Assembly (NCBI GenBank): GCA_014898415.1
Contig: RCTD01000013.1
Coordinates: 124,001 to 188,000 of the forward strand
Reading direction: 5' to 3'
Length of the DNA stretch: 64,000 nucleotides
Origin: Stromatinia cepivora
Taxonomy: Eukaryota > Ascomycota > Leotiomycetes > Helotiales > Sclerotiniaceae
This document shows, piece by piece, positions 22,447-33,580 of the stretch; positions within the stretch are counted from its first letter, which is position 1; every line of letters starts with the position of its first letter. A program made the position numbers and the translations under genes. The notes under the pieces were generated by a model that saw only the letters and a list, made by a program, of their open reading frames with translations, searched no databases and had not been told where the DNA came from.

Positions 22447-24731
22447 TTAAACCACCACAGCCAAACCCCAATAGCTCCTTCCACAGTGTTTACAGCAGTA
22501 GTACTCACTTCCACATTTGCTCTCGGAGTGACGCTCTTGGACATCTTCCTCTTTCTGTCCTTCCCCGGCATTATTACCATCATCCTCACTCCCATCCTCA
22601 CTTTCGTCATCGCTCTCTCCTTCCAAATATTCACACAAATCCATTTCATCAGTGTCAGCATTGCACCTGCCAAAAGGAGGCTCATGAGGGCACCCTGTCC
22701 ACCAGCTACAATCACAATTTAATTCTCGACGCAATATAGAGCCGATATGACTAAATTTTTGATCTCCGTCTATCAATGGGCCGATCTCAAATGACCTTCA
22801 TTATGCAAATTAGCTTTTTGTGACCAAAGGGAATTTTTGGTTTGACAATTGAAGGGTGTTGAAATGCTCCACTTACATCTCAAGGTCTGGGGTTCTGCGA
22901 GGTCTCCGTAACTTGCAGACACTAGCCTCATCATATAGAAATTCAAAGTTCCACGGACATTCAATTAACTCTTTCTCGTCTGCGTCATCCTCCCAAGCTC
23001 CAGGCAATCTTCGATTTTGTCGAGTTTCTGACAATATGATGTTCCTATATTGGTGGCGGTAGTCATACCACTCGAATTTGCAAATAATATTTGCAATGCT
23101 GCGAGCGTGAAAAATGTGCATATACCAGACGCCGCGTTGCCCGTGCGGGTCAATTATACAACGCTGGTAATATTTCCATTCTTGAAAGATGTAGGCTTGT
23201 AGATCATAGTCAGCCTTCCTCAGCAACTCAAACCATGTCATGATCTGTAAAGGCATTGCCTCCATAATTACTGGGAAGTATGGAAGTCTAGAACTATTCA
23301 AATTCGCTTGGATTAACCACGACAATGGTGACCCCAAAATTCCGTGTTTGTGATGGATATCAACTCCCATTTCGAGCAGAGCGGAAATAAATGAGATGAT
23401 TGCGGTAGATGTGTAGTTGTCTTCAGAATGGTAAGTCATACATGCTAATAAATGCAACATATAGTGCAGGGCAGTCGGCCAAGTAGGAAAGCCATCTTTG
23501 AAACGTCGAGACTCCGAAAATCCAATGCTCTTTTTCCATCATGTATTTGACAATTATCTCTGAGTTATGGATATTGGATCCAGCACTTATATAGTCTTGC
23601 AATACACACTGATCTCCGGGTCCTTGCGGATCAACAGAGACAAGAAATTTCTCTTGGCTGAGCATATAATTCAAAGCCTCGGCTTCTCCACGATACACAT
23701 GTAAGGATGTGTGATTAAATCCAGCAACTTGCATTGGATCGCATTGTCCAACTTCTATGAGAACTCGAGTAGTGTTAAGGGCGTCGCTGTAATGGCCCTC
23801 ATTATCAAAAGACTGAAGCTGCGGCAAAGTGAAAAAGAAATTATCGCGATTGTTCGCATTGGAAGCCAAACTTGCAATATACAACGCAGTGCTAGAGACG
23901 CATCAGTCCAGAGTAATCAGACAACAAGACTAGCGATATAACATACAATCCATTCCGAGCGTCACATTCAGTACCATTGACTCCTTGAGCAAGCAACCAT
24001 CGACATAGGTCTGTGCGTAAGTGGCCGGCTGCAACCTGTTATGATCGCGTCAGGCTAATGTGAAGGAGGAAAACAACCAATATGAATTGGCTGCCCATCT
24101 TATCAAAGATTTACTTTCCTCTTTAGAAACTGGAATGGGATAGTACTCTGGAGTAGCAACCGATTTTTTTGTCTGTATCGCGTTCATTTCCGTCTTCGAG
24201 GTGGATATTTGGATTAACGTTTGTTGCATCGCTCTGTCCAATATCTATTACTTGGAGAACTACATATCTTAGAGGTTAAAGAAGAATTAACTTACTTACT
24301 ACTGTGCCAGTTTGAAGCCATCGTTAAGAGTGATTTGGCCCGTTCGAGCCTTTCCACGAGATCCTCCAAAACCGTCTCCTTAAGAACTATCTTCAATGTT
24401 CGCAATTGCTTTTTTACCTTTCCACCATCCTTGCTCAGATTATTCTCCAAAACCTTTAGTACCTTATCTAGGTCTTTCATTGCTGTTTCACAATGCTTCA
24501 GAATCTTTTGAAATGCTTGGATTGACCTGTGGTTGCCGTGTGATTCTGATCACAATAATCGACCAGCATTTCTCCAAGCAACTCGATTTCTACCAATAAA
24601 TCGCCTAATTTCTTCGGCGCGTCTTTCATTTCCGAAGTTAGAGAATATATCTTCCGAATACTCCCAACGATTGCACTCGCTACTTGAGCAACTGCGATGC
24701 CGCTCGCGACAACACCGAGAATTTCTGCCAT
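22447..24731 (-). CDS. STAND-type N-terminal domain plus ankyrin-like repeat protein
   Basis: The first exon encodes MAEILGVVASGIAVAQVASA and a helical stretch to about residue 69, typical of the fungal N-terminal domain of STAND/NLR-like proteins. A Lys/Glu-rich helical part follows (24480-24292), then ankyrin-like units: TGHLRTDLCRWLLAQGVN, NGFTALYIASLASNANNRD, DALNTTRVLIEVGQCDPM, FPTWPTALHYML and ALLEMGVDIHHKHG. The C-terminus has an acidic run and Cys/His pairs (CCKHCGRSYWG). Clean introns: 24114-24029, 23946-23892 and 22876-22751. Junctions near 24.5, 24.25 and 23.55 kb are not settled; each has more than one possible splice, or a frameshift. There is no NACHT/NB-ARC P-loop, so a signalling ATPase role is not supported. 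A role in self/non-self recognition is an inference from the N-terminal domain class. Confidence 0.6.
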
Positions 24732-25740
24732 CGCGATATGATTTTGGGATGGAAAATGAATTCAAGAAAGATTTGGCAAGGAAACCGTCACATTTGAATA
24801 AGTCAGTGAGGCTATGGTGAGGCCGGACATGCAGCCATATGCGGCCAATCAAATCATGCTGACAGTAGATACTTGAATGTTCGAATGATTTAAGGCACAG
24901 TGTAGCACAGCGTTGCATTGAAATGAACTTCGCCTCGTTTCAGGCACTTTAACATAGTCCATATTACAATAATCTCCGCTATCTACAAAACCAATAGAGA
25001 AACAGAAACATGACTGCATGCACTCATCGGCGATTCAAGCACTACACCACCAGATATCTTTGTGAGTACCCACGAGATTGAATCATTTTCGTCCAAACAA
25101 CTCGGAAAACGGAGGTTGACGCGGCTATCATGTATTTCTGTATTAACGAAGCATACAAATCCAATCATTGAAGAAAAAATGTAAAATGAAATCAATTGAT
25201 CGAGGAAAGAGAGAAGATGGAAAAGCAGTGTATCTACAGGCTACATAACGAGGCTATATCCAGAAACTGCTGACAAAGAGTATCACCACGATCCATCCAC
25301 TTCCTCATCTACTATCGAGCCATCTGATTCAGCCGTTTTCATGATTTACAGCCTACATAGCTGGTGTATGGGCCCAAAGGATCAGACGAAATTCTCCAGA
25401 TTTTTGTATGTTAACTAAATCTACCTACTTTTGAATTTTAGCGATATTCATCACTGTGGCCACGCAATTTGCTAAAGCGATATGCCCACTGATGTTAATA
25501 AGTGGTAGTGCACTTTCGTTGAGATGCGTGTTGTTTCAGTTCTAATAGAAAAGCTACCGTTGGCAGTGTATCCCCATCCATCTCTCATTCCTCTCATCTC
25601 ATTCTTTCCCACTTCATCCCCAATAACACTCTAGAATTCCCCCAAATATTTCAGCCATTAAATCACAACTTAAACACAAAGACTACCTCTTCCCTTCCAA
25701 CACCCCTGATCAAGATCTAAGGGACGGAAGCACCATCATG
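24732..25740. other. Intergenic, no gene seen
   Basis: Contains the promoter side of the STAND-ankyrin gene and the 3' flank of the 854-residue gene. Short open frames are shadows or noise. Pyrimidine-rich stretches lie near 25570-25630. No repeats or RNA genes were recognised. Confidence 0.45.
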
Positions 25741-28489
25741 TTAAGAATTGCGTAGCTTATTTCCCAACAATTGTGTTCCTATGGATTCGCATAATTGACC
25801 GTATCCTGGGGTTGGAAATCCCTTCCATCCGTCTGAACGATTGATCCGTGTCATATCTCGCCATCCTTCTCTTTTCGTCAGCCTCGAGGTCTTTTTGAGA
25901 GCTTTTGACGAACATTCCAATCCCGAATTGGTCTCTGGGTCATCAAAACAGCCTGCTTGCAAACCTACAAATCACTTCCAGAACGTCTATGATATGCGCC
26001 TGATAGTTATCGTTTTTCTCATTGGCCTTGAAGGCACCTCACACAAATCTGTGTACTCCCTCGCCGCCTTGAGATTATCACGGTAAGCCGATGCACCCCT
26101 CGAACTACCTGACTCGGCAATTTGCGCCTCATTTTTCTTTTCATTTGGAGGCGAAAGTTACCTCTCTCTGGTCTGTTCAAAAACAATATTTATGCGCTCG
26201 CGAGACACTGGGGATGGTCGAGGCTTTGATGGAAGCGTACCCTCGGCACCCTCACGGCGGGTATTAGTGACCGAAACCTGTAAATCATCACCTGGAAGAT
26301 CCCGCCAATGGATACGGGAAGCAACCTCTGGTGAAGGAGACCTCCTCCTTTCTCCTCCCACACGTATTTCACGAGATCTTAAAAGCTCAGGAGGCATAGG
26401 CTTTGGATCTCTTTCATTCTCTGTACGTGGGGAGTGGCGATCGTAATATTCCCAATTTGGCGATCCTAAATATCCTGATTCCCTTCTAGGTCTTTGCGAG
26501 GTTTTTGTAGCATTCGTTTTCGTGTCAAGTTCTGCATTCCTGACGACATAGTCATGGGTTTTAGTGACGGGCTTAGATGGTCTTGGGATTTCACATTCTC
26601 CCACATATTCCTTAATACTGTTGCCACCCCAATTGTAGTTGTCATTATGTGGCAAATGAAACTGCTGATAGCACTTGCGGTCATTTCCGGGCATCTGATT
26701 ATAGGCCGACTTCTCCATCCACGAAAGTAAATCAAACTGCTCCTTAGAACCACCCAAGGAAGAACACAATGCCATTTGAATCTTCCTCTGAAACCATCTC
26801 AAGGTGGGGTACACGGAATTGCCAGCAGTTGTTTCTCGCCTGTCGATTTCACTTAATTCGTTGCTCAGATCCATTTGAATTTCTCGTTCCGTTGCCAGAA
26901 GGTACTTAGCCAAACATGTACTTAGATAACCAAGCTTGTCACCTAAGACATTCTTTTGCAGTGTTGCCAGATCGCGAAGATGAATTTGCGGGGCCTCTGA
27001 TCTGTTCACAAGCTGCTCTAGGTAGGAGACTTCCAAGCCATAATGGCCAAGGTCACGCGCAGCGTTTAACCCGAGGTGTAGTGGCCCGTTAGATTGTTCT
27101 GAGTATGGTTTAATTCTCCAACCTGGATTCTCTGAGGCTAAAGGCACATAAATAGGAAGATAGCCCTTGACTAAGCACCCGCTGTATGTGTCAAAATACG
27201 AGTATCGTGACGGTTCTTCTTCTTCCTCCAACCAAACCTCGGCTAAAATCCAGCGCAGATAAGGGCTAGACTTGATGCTTGAAGGATAATTATTTCTGAT
27301 AGAAGTAGCAATTGCTCGGGCATAATCCATACATCGATTGATTGTTTGTTTTAGTACTCTTTGAAGAGGTTGCTTATGTGCAATTGCTTCAAGAGCAATT
27401 GCGACTAACACGTCGATGACGGCGAGATCCGTGGATTCATCACCTTCTTGTCTCCATTGAATGATGAACTTATCGATAGCTTCAATTAGGCTCATTTCGG
27501 TACCGAAAAACATCCCTATCGCTGTCTCAACACTGGACACTCTCAAGACTTGGCGAAAGATGTCACGCATATCCCAAACTCGATTTGCACAGAGAAGATA
27601 TGTATATAGCTCGTCCCAATTCGACTCCCAGATGGATTCATATTCAGGATTGGGATACGATGTGTTGATAGATCTGAGATGTGAATTTTCTAAATCCACA
27701 AAATGGCAGAGAAATCGTATCTGAAACTTGTAAGTAACTGTTTTGGGGCGACAACAAGCTAATCCTAGGTCTTACCTGAAGTGAACTCAGCTTTACAAAG
27801 TCTCTTTTCAACTCAGTGATCATCTGCGATCTTGCCCGTCTCCATTCGTTAACTGCATCTTCTATCCATCCCAAAGTGATAGCTTTGGCTACGCAAAGTG
27901 CAGAATGCAAGTAGTGATGATAAATTTGGTCACAGTCTTTTGCCAAGATTGGAGGATCCTTATTTGTGACAAGGTCGAGAACATCCTTAAACGCTCCTTG
28001 TTCCAATAAGGTGTCAACATAATCAACGATGAGATCAGGATGATCGCCACAATAGGCGCGGCAAGAATCGAAGTACCGTCTAGCATCGTTGAACCTCCCG
28101 AGTCTTTTTAGACGGGAAAGCTCTTCCAAATGACTCTCTATGTCTACGCTACAATCAAACTCAAGGTGAATCGTAGCATCCTGGGTTGAATCAGGGGTCC
28201 AGCGCGTAGATATTGGTCTGTGTTCATGGGAGTGATGAGGTGCTATTTCGTCCCAATCGTTCTCAGAATCGCTTTCTGAATCACGTTCAGTTTCACTACT
28301 AGAATCGCGATGTTTTATTTGAATCCTTAGAGGCTCCGAGAAGGATACATTGCGCTTTTCGGTGGACGACGTGAATGATGTTGGAACAGTGGAGACAGAA
28401 CGAGCTGACTGTGAATTGTGGGAAAAGAGCGATTCTCCACGTGATGAAGCTGACAGGGACGAGGCTGGGCGAGAAACTGGACGAGCCAT
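25741..28489 (-). CDS. Unrecognised 854-residue TPR-like helical protein
   Basis: Four exons fit without frame break: 28489-27776, 27726-26162, 26104-26043 and 25964-25741. The N-terminal 100 residues are Ser-rich with an acidic patch (SSSETERDSESDSENDWDE). From about residue 110 there are helix-turn-helix pairs such as LSRLKRLGRFNDARRYFDSC and LLEQGAFKDVLDLV, typical of TPR-like scaffolds, and later NAARDLGHYGLEVSYLEQLV. The C-terminal third is Arg/Pro/Ser-rich and probably disordered. No enzyme motif is visible. The start ATG at 28489 has a good context (taccATGG); an in-frame ATG 15 codons upstream is possible. The gene is divergent from the one at 28651, with only 161 bases between starts, which suggests shared control. 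I cannot name the family; TPR-like is my reading of the helical pattern only. Confidence 0.75.
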
Positions 28490-28650
28490 GGTACAGCTGC
28501 CTATTTTGATAGCTCCTGTAAATTTTGAGCGCAACTCAAAAGATTATCAATGACGATTGAAGATTTAACATTATATAGTAGAACGCGTACTGATTTACGA
28601 AGGTTGGGAGAGTATGTTTTGCTGCATGTTCTCAAATAGCTGTGTCATGG
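28490..28650. promoter_or_regulatory. Short bidirectional promoter region
   Basis: The 161 bases separate two divergent start codons. TTATATAGTA near 28570 is the only TATA-like element. Such a short shared region implies joint regulation of both genes, but this is inferred from spacing alone. Confidence 0.5.
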
Positions 28651-30312
28651 ATGCAATGTTACATGCATCCAGCACTGCCTCAACGCCCCAATAACTTTCA
28701 GCATGCACTTATATCATCAGCTGAACGAGGCAATGGCATGCTACCCGACAAAATTTCGCCTTTATCTTTTTACCATTTCCTGGCTCAGTCAGGAATTACA
28801 CCCAAACTCTCAATGGCTTTGAATTCTTCAAGCACGATCCCAATTATTGCACGAAAATTCGGTCGAAAACTTGAAAGGATCGAACATCTTACCGATGCAT
28901 GTCTGAATTATCACAACCTCGGCAAAATTGGAGTAAGCTGTCAATTTCGACTCTCCAAGTCTAAATGGGGCGTGTTAAGAGACATTCAAAATCCAGCGGG
29001 GGTGATATATATGACCCTTGGGTTTGATCAACCAAAAGATTGCAAGTTATCGAGTGCTACGGTCTCAATCACCTTGAGAGAAAACGAACCGGGAGAGACT
29101 GGGGGAAAGAGACCCGGTAATGGATACATGTCGAACAGTCTTCATATTACAGACCAATATGGTCCCAAGCAGCTGTCCGGGAAAGAGAGATTGATTTCAG
29201 TCAAGAAAAACCTTCATTTGACTCCAAATATCAACATTCTCGGAAATGGAGCTGGCGGGATCGGCCTAGATACATCAAATGAAGTAGTTCTCAGCAGTAG
29301 ATGGGTTTTCAATGGAAGGCTAAAGCCAGCGGCCCACCCAACACTGAAGGGTCGTCATACGGCAGTATATAGGACATTGGAGTGGGAGCTCACAGAGAGT
29401 GACTTCGAGCCCCAGGCATCCCATAGCAATATGATCCATACTGCATTTGCCTTCGAGCATGAAGGCAAGCCCTTCTATATGGATGTCAGCGTGAAAGGAA
29501 GGTTGAAAAACACGAAAGACGAGATCTTAAGACATCTGAAGTTTTCGTCGGATCAAGACAAAAGCAGGGGTTCCACCTCAACGTTTATTCATCTCCCACG
29601 CGGACACGGTAACAGCGCTCGTCTCGATGCGCTAGCTGACAGTCTTCCAAGATTGATGGAGATGGAAAATTTAGAAGCAGTAGCGACAGAAGTACCAGAT
29701 GCACTCCCCGCATCGGTTTATATGGGAAGAATCACGGGAGCGGCGCCTGGAGAAATAGTTGAGACAAGAAGTTTTGCATCTGCGGCATCCGCTGGATCAA
29801 GCGGACCTACGCTTGTTGCAAGTTCCACTGAACGAGTTAAAGTTCACTCCTTACCCATTGATTCAAGGGTATCCAATGTAGCTTCAACTGACCCGACATT
29901 TCCATCTGTTGAAAATCTTTCAAGGGCCCTTCTGATGTTCACAAAAACGCCTCAGAATTCAACCAAAACCTCTGAACGGCTTCCGAAGAACATATTTTCA
30001 CCACCATCAGAGTCAGCAGCCGATTCACAAGATGGCCCACACTCAGAGAATGGATCATCCTGGTTCCGATCGGAAACTACACTGTTGGATGAGCAAGACG
30101 CGGAACAACAGGTAGACGACACGAGTCTGGCGAAAAATAAGGATATTCAGGACAGTTTGCTCTTGCTCTCAGAGTCACCCTATCTCATGCTGCTCCTCAA
30201 GCTCTTGCTAGGGTTGATAACAATTTTCGGAAAGAAGCAGAAGCCACTTGAAAAGCCGCCATCTTGTCGTGAAAACATCAATATTGAAGATTGCAAACTT
30301 AATCAAAACTAG
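28651..30312 (+). CDS. Unrecognised protein with C-terminal hydrophobic segment; member of a local paralogous family
   Basis: Open frame without introns, 553 residues from the ATG at 28651; later in-frame ATGs are possible starts. Residues about 60-290 look like one beta-rich domain with segments such as YGPKQLSGKERLISVKKNL, NINILGNGAGGIGLDTSNEV, SSRWVFNGRLKPA, YRTLEWELTE and HTAFAFEHEGKPFYMDVSVK. A Ser/Thr-rich linker follows, and near the end there is a hydrophobic stretch (YLMLLLKLLLGLITIF) followed by a basic tail, consistent with a tail anchor. The minus-strand gene at 63499-64000 is clearly related (YRTLLWNLTE, HTAFVLQHECIPFYIEVE), so this is a multi-copy family. No known domain was recognised and no function should be assumed. 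It is divergent from the 854-residue gene. Confidence 0.75.
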   Translation: MQCYMHPALPQRPNNFQHALISSAERGNGMLPDKISPLSFYHFLAQSGITPKLSMALNSSSTIPIIARKFGRKLERIEHLTDACLNYHNLGKIGVSCQFRLSKSKWGVLRDIQNPAGVIYMTLGFDQPKDCKLSSATVSITLRENEPGETGGKRPGNGYMSNSLHITDQYGPKQLSGKERLISVKKNLHLTPNINILGNGAGGIGLDTSNEVVLSSRWVFNGRLKPAAHPTLKGRHTAVYRTLEWELTESDFEPQASHSNMIHTAFAFEHEGKPFYMDVSVKGRLKNTKDEILRHLKFSSDQDKSRGSTSTFIHLPRGHGNSARLDALADSLPRLMEMENLEAVATEVPDALPASVYMGRITGAAPGEIVETRSFASAASAGSSGPTLVASSTERVKVHSLPIDSRVSNVASTDPTFPSVENLSRALLMFTKTPQNSTKTSERLPKNIFSPPSESAADSQDGPHSENGSSWFRSETTLLDEQDAEQQVDDTSLAKNKDIQDSLLLLSESPYLMLLLKLLLGLITIFGKKQKPLEKPPSCRENINIEDCKLNQN

Positions 30313-31602
30313 GTGACACGAATGATCAGGAGAGGAGGAAATCAGATAGTTAGCTTTTTGTGCTAGAGCTAATCAGGGGGTGACAACATGATCGGATTAG
30401 CATGGAGTTTGTATGACGTCTCGAATACCACGCATTTTCAATATCAAAATGATCACAATTTCTCTAATTTCAATGAATGTGGCTAGTAAGTGTGGCTGAC
30501 ACGATCGCTGATTATCTTCCAATAATTATTCATATTCAGATAAAGCCCAATCGATCGTAAGCAACTTTGATTTGTACATTCGTGTGAGCCTTCTTTAAAG
30601 ATTATCCTGCGGCAGAATAATCGTATAAATCATGTCGAATCAGTAGAATTTACGATACAGGCTTGCAAGTACAAGATAGACGTGCTGCAGCTATTGAACG
30701 ATCAAACTTCTCACTGACCTTCACCAACACCAAGCCGTCCAGACTCCCAGAATTCACTTCAAGCTTATCGTGGCGATCTTACTAAAATCTGACTCGGGGT
30801 ATATGTGCATATGTGCTGTGCTATGCAGAAGAATATGGCACAGCCATGATAGGGTTTTGGCCTATATCTTTCCATGTCTAATGCTCACAGCCAGCTTGTA
30901 AGCAGCCATTAATAGATGCAACAGATATCCAAAGGGGCGAGCAATTCTGATGTTAGCTGCGATGCACCGAAACGTGATTTTTGGAGCCCGAGGACTGCAA
31001 TACAAAACTCGTATCTCGCATGGTCGAAGTTGAGGGCTTAAGAATTACCAAAAGGGAAATGGGTATGCGTAGTCGCGTCTCAATCAAGTATAGCCAAGAG
31101 TTTGGTGATTTAATTTTCTTCTTACAACATTTTATTTGTGTAGTATGTTCTCGCTGCAAAGTTTAGGATTAAATAGAACTTCAACTAGTCGTCAAGTCAC
31201 TTCAAACACAGCATATTCTTCTTTGACTATTTGGCTACGGGCAATTCAAAGTAGTCGTAGGAGTATATAAGGCTCTATTAACAGGGCAACCTAATGTAGA
31301 GATAAACCTCATTTCTCCTTTTTCCCTTCGTTCATTGATGAGTTTCCATCATGATATTTAAACACATGAGGCTGCAGTATGCCTGACATACAAGCAAGGT
31401 GCGGCTGTGCATCAATACAACCCGTATTTCCTCCACAATTTAACCGTCTGCTGTCGCTGCCTGCTTAACAGCGTTAGAAAATCTCCAAATGTACGATGAC
31501 GTAATCATTATTTTCACCAGTTGGTACCTCCATCTTATCTCTGCAACGATACAACTTCTTAGGTACCTAGTATCCCCTTACACAAAATCAAGCATAACAA
31601 TC
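30313..31602. other. Intergenic with methyltransferase promoter
   Basis: About 1.3 kb without a supported gene. A clear TATA-like box, TATATAAGG, lies at 31264-31272, some 330 bases before the methyltransferase start. The region before it is AT-rich and shows no RNA gene or repeat that I could see. Confidence 0.5.
31264..31272 (+). promoter_or_regulatory. TATA-like box upstream of methyltransferase
   Basis: TATATAAGG sits about 330 bases upstream of the methyltransferase ATG on the same strand. It implies a 5' leader of up to about 300 bases, which could hold an intron. Confidence 0.4.
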
Positions 31603-32394
31603 ATGAAATCCGAAGAAACAACCTACTCCCTCGGCTACAGCCCCGCAGTAGTCGACCGGCACTCCCTTCGCCGCGCCTCAACCTGCTGTTCCTATTTCCT
31701 CCCCCACCTAATCCCCACATCCCACATCCTCGATCTCGGTTGTGGACCCGGCTCTATCACAACAGACATCGCATCACTTATACCCGAGGGTTCTATCACT
31801 GGTCTCGATGCCGGATCTTCAGTTATCGAGATCGCCAATGCGAAAGCAAGTGAACTTGGATTGGCCAATTGTGAATTCCAAGTAGGTGATGTGATGAAAT
31901 TACCTTTTGAGGATGGGACCTTTGATGTGGTGTATACGCATCAATTGCTTATTCATTTGCCGGATCCGGTGGGAGCTATTAGGGAAATGAGGAGAGTGTG
32001 TAAGGTTGGGGGATTTGTGGCGTGTAGGGAGAGTGATATGGGAGATGCTGTGTTCTATCCTTCTACATCTGGGTTGAAAAAATCTGTGGAGGTTATGGAG
32101 GCGATGATTAGAGAAAAAGGATCAGAGCCTCATGCTGGAAAGTTCTTGGGGAAGTGGGCTAGAGAAGCGGGATTTGGAGAGGACAGGGTAGTAGAGAGTT
32201 ATAGTTATTTGATGCAGCCGAGTTGGAGGAATTCACTAATGACGGGTGATATTGGCGAGAATGCGGTGAGGTTGGGGGTTGTGGGGAATAAAGAAGAAGT
32301 TGAAGAGATGATTGGGGAGTGGGATACTTGGGAGAAAACGGAAGGATGCTGGTGGAAGACTGGCTGTGGTGAGGTTGTTTGTTGGAAAACGTGA
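31603..32394 (+). CDS. Class I SAM-dependent methyltransferase (UbiE/COQ5-like)
   Basis: A soluble enzyme of 263 residues that should transfer a methyl group from S-adenosylmethionine; the acceptor cannot be told. Motif I is HILDLGCGPGSITTDIA (residues 41-57), the acidic ribose-binding residue sits in ITGLDAG, motif II region is GDVMKLPFEDGTFDVVY and the post-motif is LPDPVGAIREMRRVCKVGG. This is the canonical Methyltransf_11/25 fold. The frame is open further upstream to an ATG at 31489, but the ATG at 31603 starts the conserved MKSEETTYSLGYSPAVV segment and gives the usual length. No targeting signal is seen, so it is not a plain COQ5 orthologue. It converges with the carrier gene, 170 bases away. 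It has no introns. Confidence 0.88.
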   Translation: MKSEETTYSLGYSPAVVDRHSLRRASTCCSYFLPHLIPTSHILDLGCGPGSITTDIASLIPEGSITGLDAGSSVIEIANAKASELGLANCEFQVGDVMKLPFEDGTFDVVYTHQLLIHLPDPVGAIREMRRVCKVGGFVACRESDMGDAVFYPSTSGLKKSVEVMEAMIREKGSEPHAGKFLGKWAREAGFGEDRVVESYSYLMQPSWRNSLMTGDIGENAVRLGVVGNKEEVEEMIGEWDTWEKTEGCWWKTGCGEVVCWKT

Positions 32395-32564
32395 TTGGAG
32401 ACATGGAAACTAATCCTCTATTGATAGTAGATGACAATGTAACTTCTTAGAGCTTCTATAGTACAACAATTCATATCTCGTCGAAATCCCGATGTTTGGG
32501 CATAATAGCTTACAGCCAATACAAATACAGCATGTAGATATCCATCCCTCCTCAATTCCCTGTC

Positions 32565-33580
32565 TTATTCCTCCCCCTCTCCACCCCACCACTTTGGCAA
32601 ATAAAATCTAACATTTTCATACACCAAAAACGTAACCCAAGTAGCCGGTAAAACCCTCACAACATTCGTCCCCAAGCCCTTATAAAAACCCCTCCATCCC
32701 TCCTCTCTCCAAACCTTCCCCACAACCCCTCTAATCCCCCTCCCAAACCTCTCTTCCGCATCATAAGTCTGCAACCTACTCCTCACAACCTGATAGGGAT
32801 ACGTCGTTGTCCCCGCAACAATTTTCGCCGAGCTACTTAGCAAAAGCGTCGCCGTATTCCCTAATCTAACCTGAGAGTTCTCCCTATCACCTCTTAAAAT
32901 TTGATGTGAAATATGATTACGCCAGAAATTCTTCAGAGGCTCATAGACAGCGAATTGAACAGCCCCATGACTATTGCCCAATAAACTAACACCGACCCCT
33001 CTGTAAAAACCCCGTAGTCCTTCATATTGCCATACATGTCTAGCGCCATGCCACATACTCTGATACGCCCCTTTACTCCCACGATCCGAACTCAGCATTC
33101 GGGTTTTGAGTACCCATATTGGATTTGTAGAGATGGTAATCATGATACCCGCCGAACCGGACGCGAGGAAATAATCGAGGGGCGTAAGTGATGCATAATT
33201 GGAATCTGAACGTTGATTGTGGAAAGATCGGAGTGAGGATTCGAAGATGTTTTTGAAGTAGAAGAAGAGGGCCCAGCTGCTGGCGTTACCCGTGAGATTG
33301 GGAGTTAGGCCGCGGTAGAGACTTTGAAGAGGTTGAGATTGTTTAGTCAGACTGCGGAAGATGGAGAGGCCACTGGCTGGTGTGAGGGATGTACTGCGAT
33401 GGACTGGTGGGTGTTAGAAATATGCAATTTGTCAAGGACGGGGAGGAGTATAAAGCTACTTTGTAATCGCGTTTTGATAACATCAAGAGGATGAACAGCT
33501 AAAGTAGATGCTGTACCGGCCGAGAGGCCAGCAATTGTCTCGACAAGCGCGGGGGAGATGCGCGCATGGTTTTCGGTCAT
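32565..33580 (-). CDS. FLX1: Mitochondrial FAD/folate carrier (SLC25A32/Flx1-like)
   Basis: Inner-membrane carrier of 319 residues encoded by exons 33580-33460 and 33403-32565. Three carrier signatures are present: HPLDVIKTRLQIHRS after helix 1, STNPIWVLKTRM after helix 3 and YPYQVVRSRLQTYD after helix 5. The P-I-W signature in repeat two, with GNSHGAVQFAVYEPLK and RVLPATWVTFLVYENVRFYL, is characteristic of the FAD/folate/pyrimidine branch. In yeast, Flx1 moves FAD across the mitochondrial inner membrane. The exon 1 frame would run on as non-carrier sequence if the 56-base intron were kept. An ATG further upstream (33721) is in frame, but MTENHARISPALVETIAGLS starts just before helix 1 as usual. 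Exact substrate is an inference. Confidence 0.9.
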
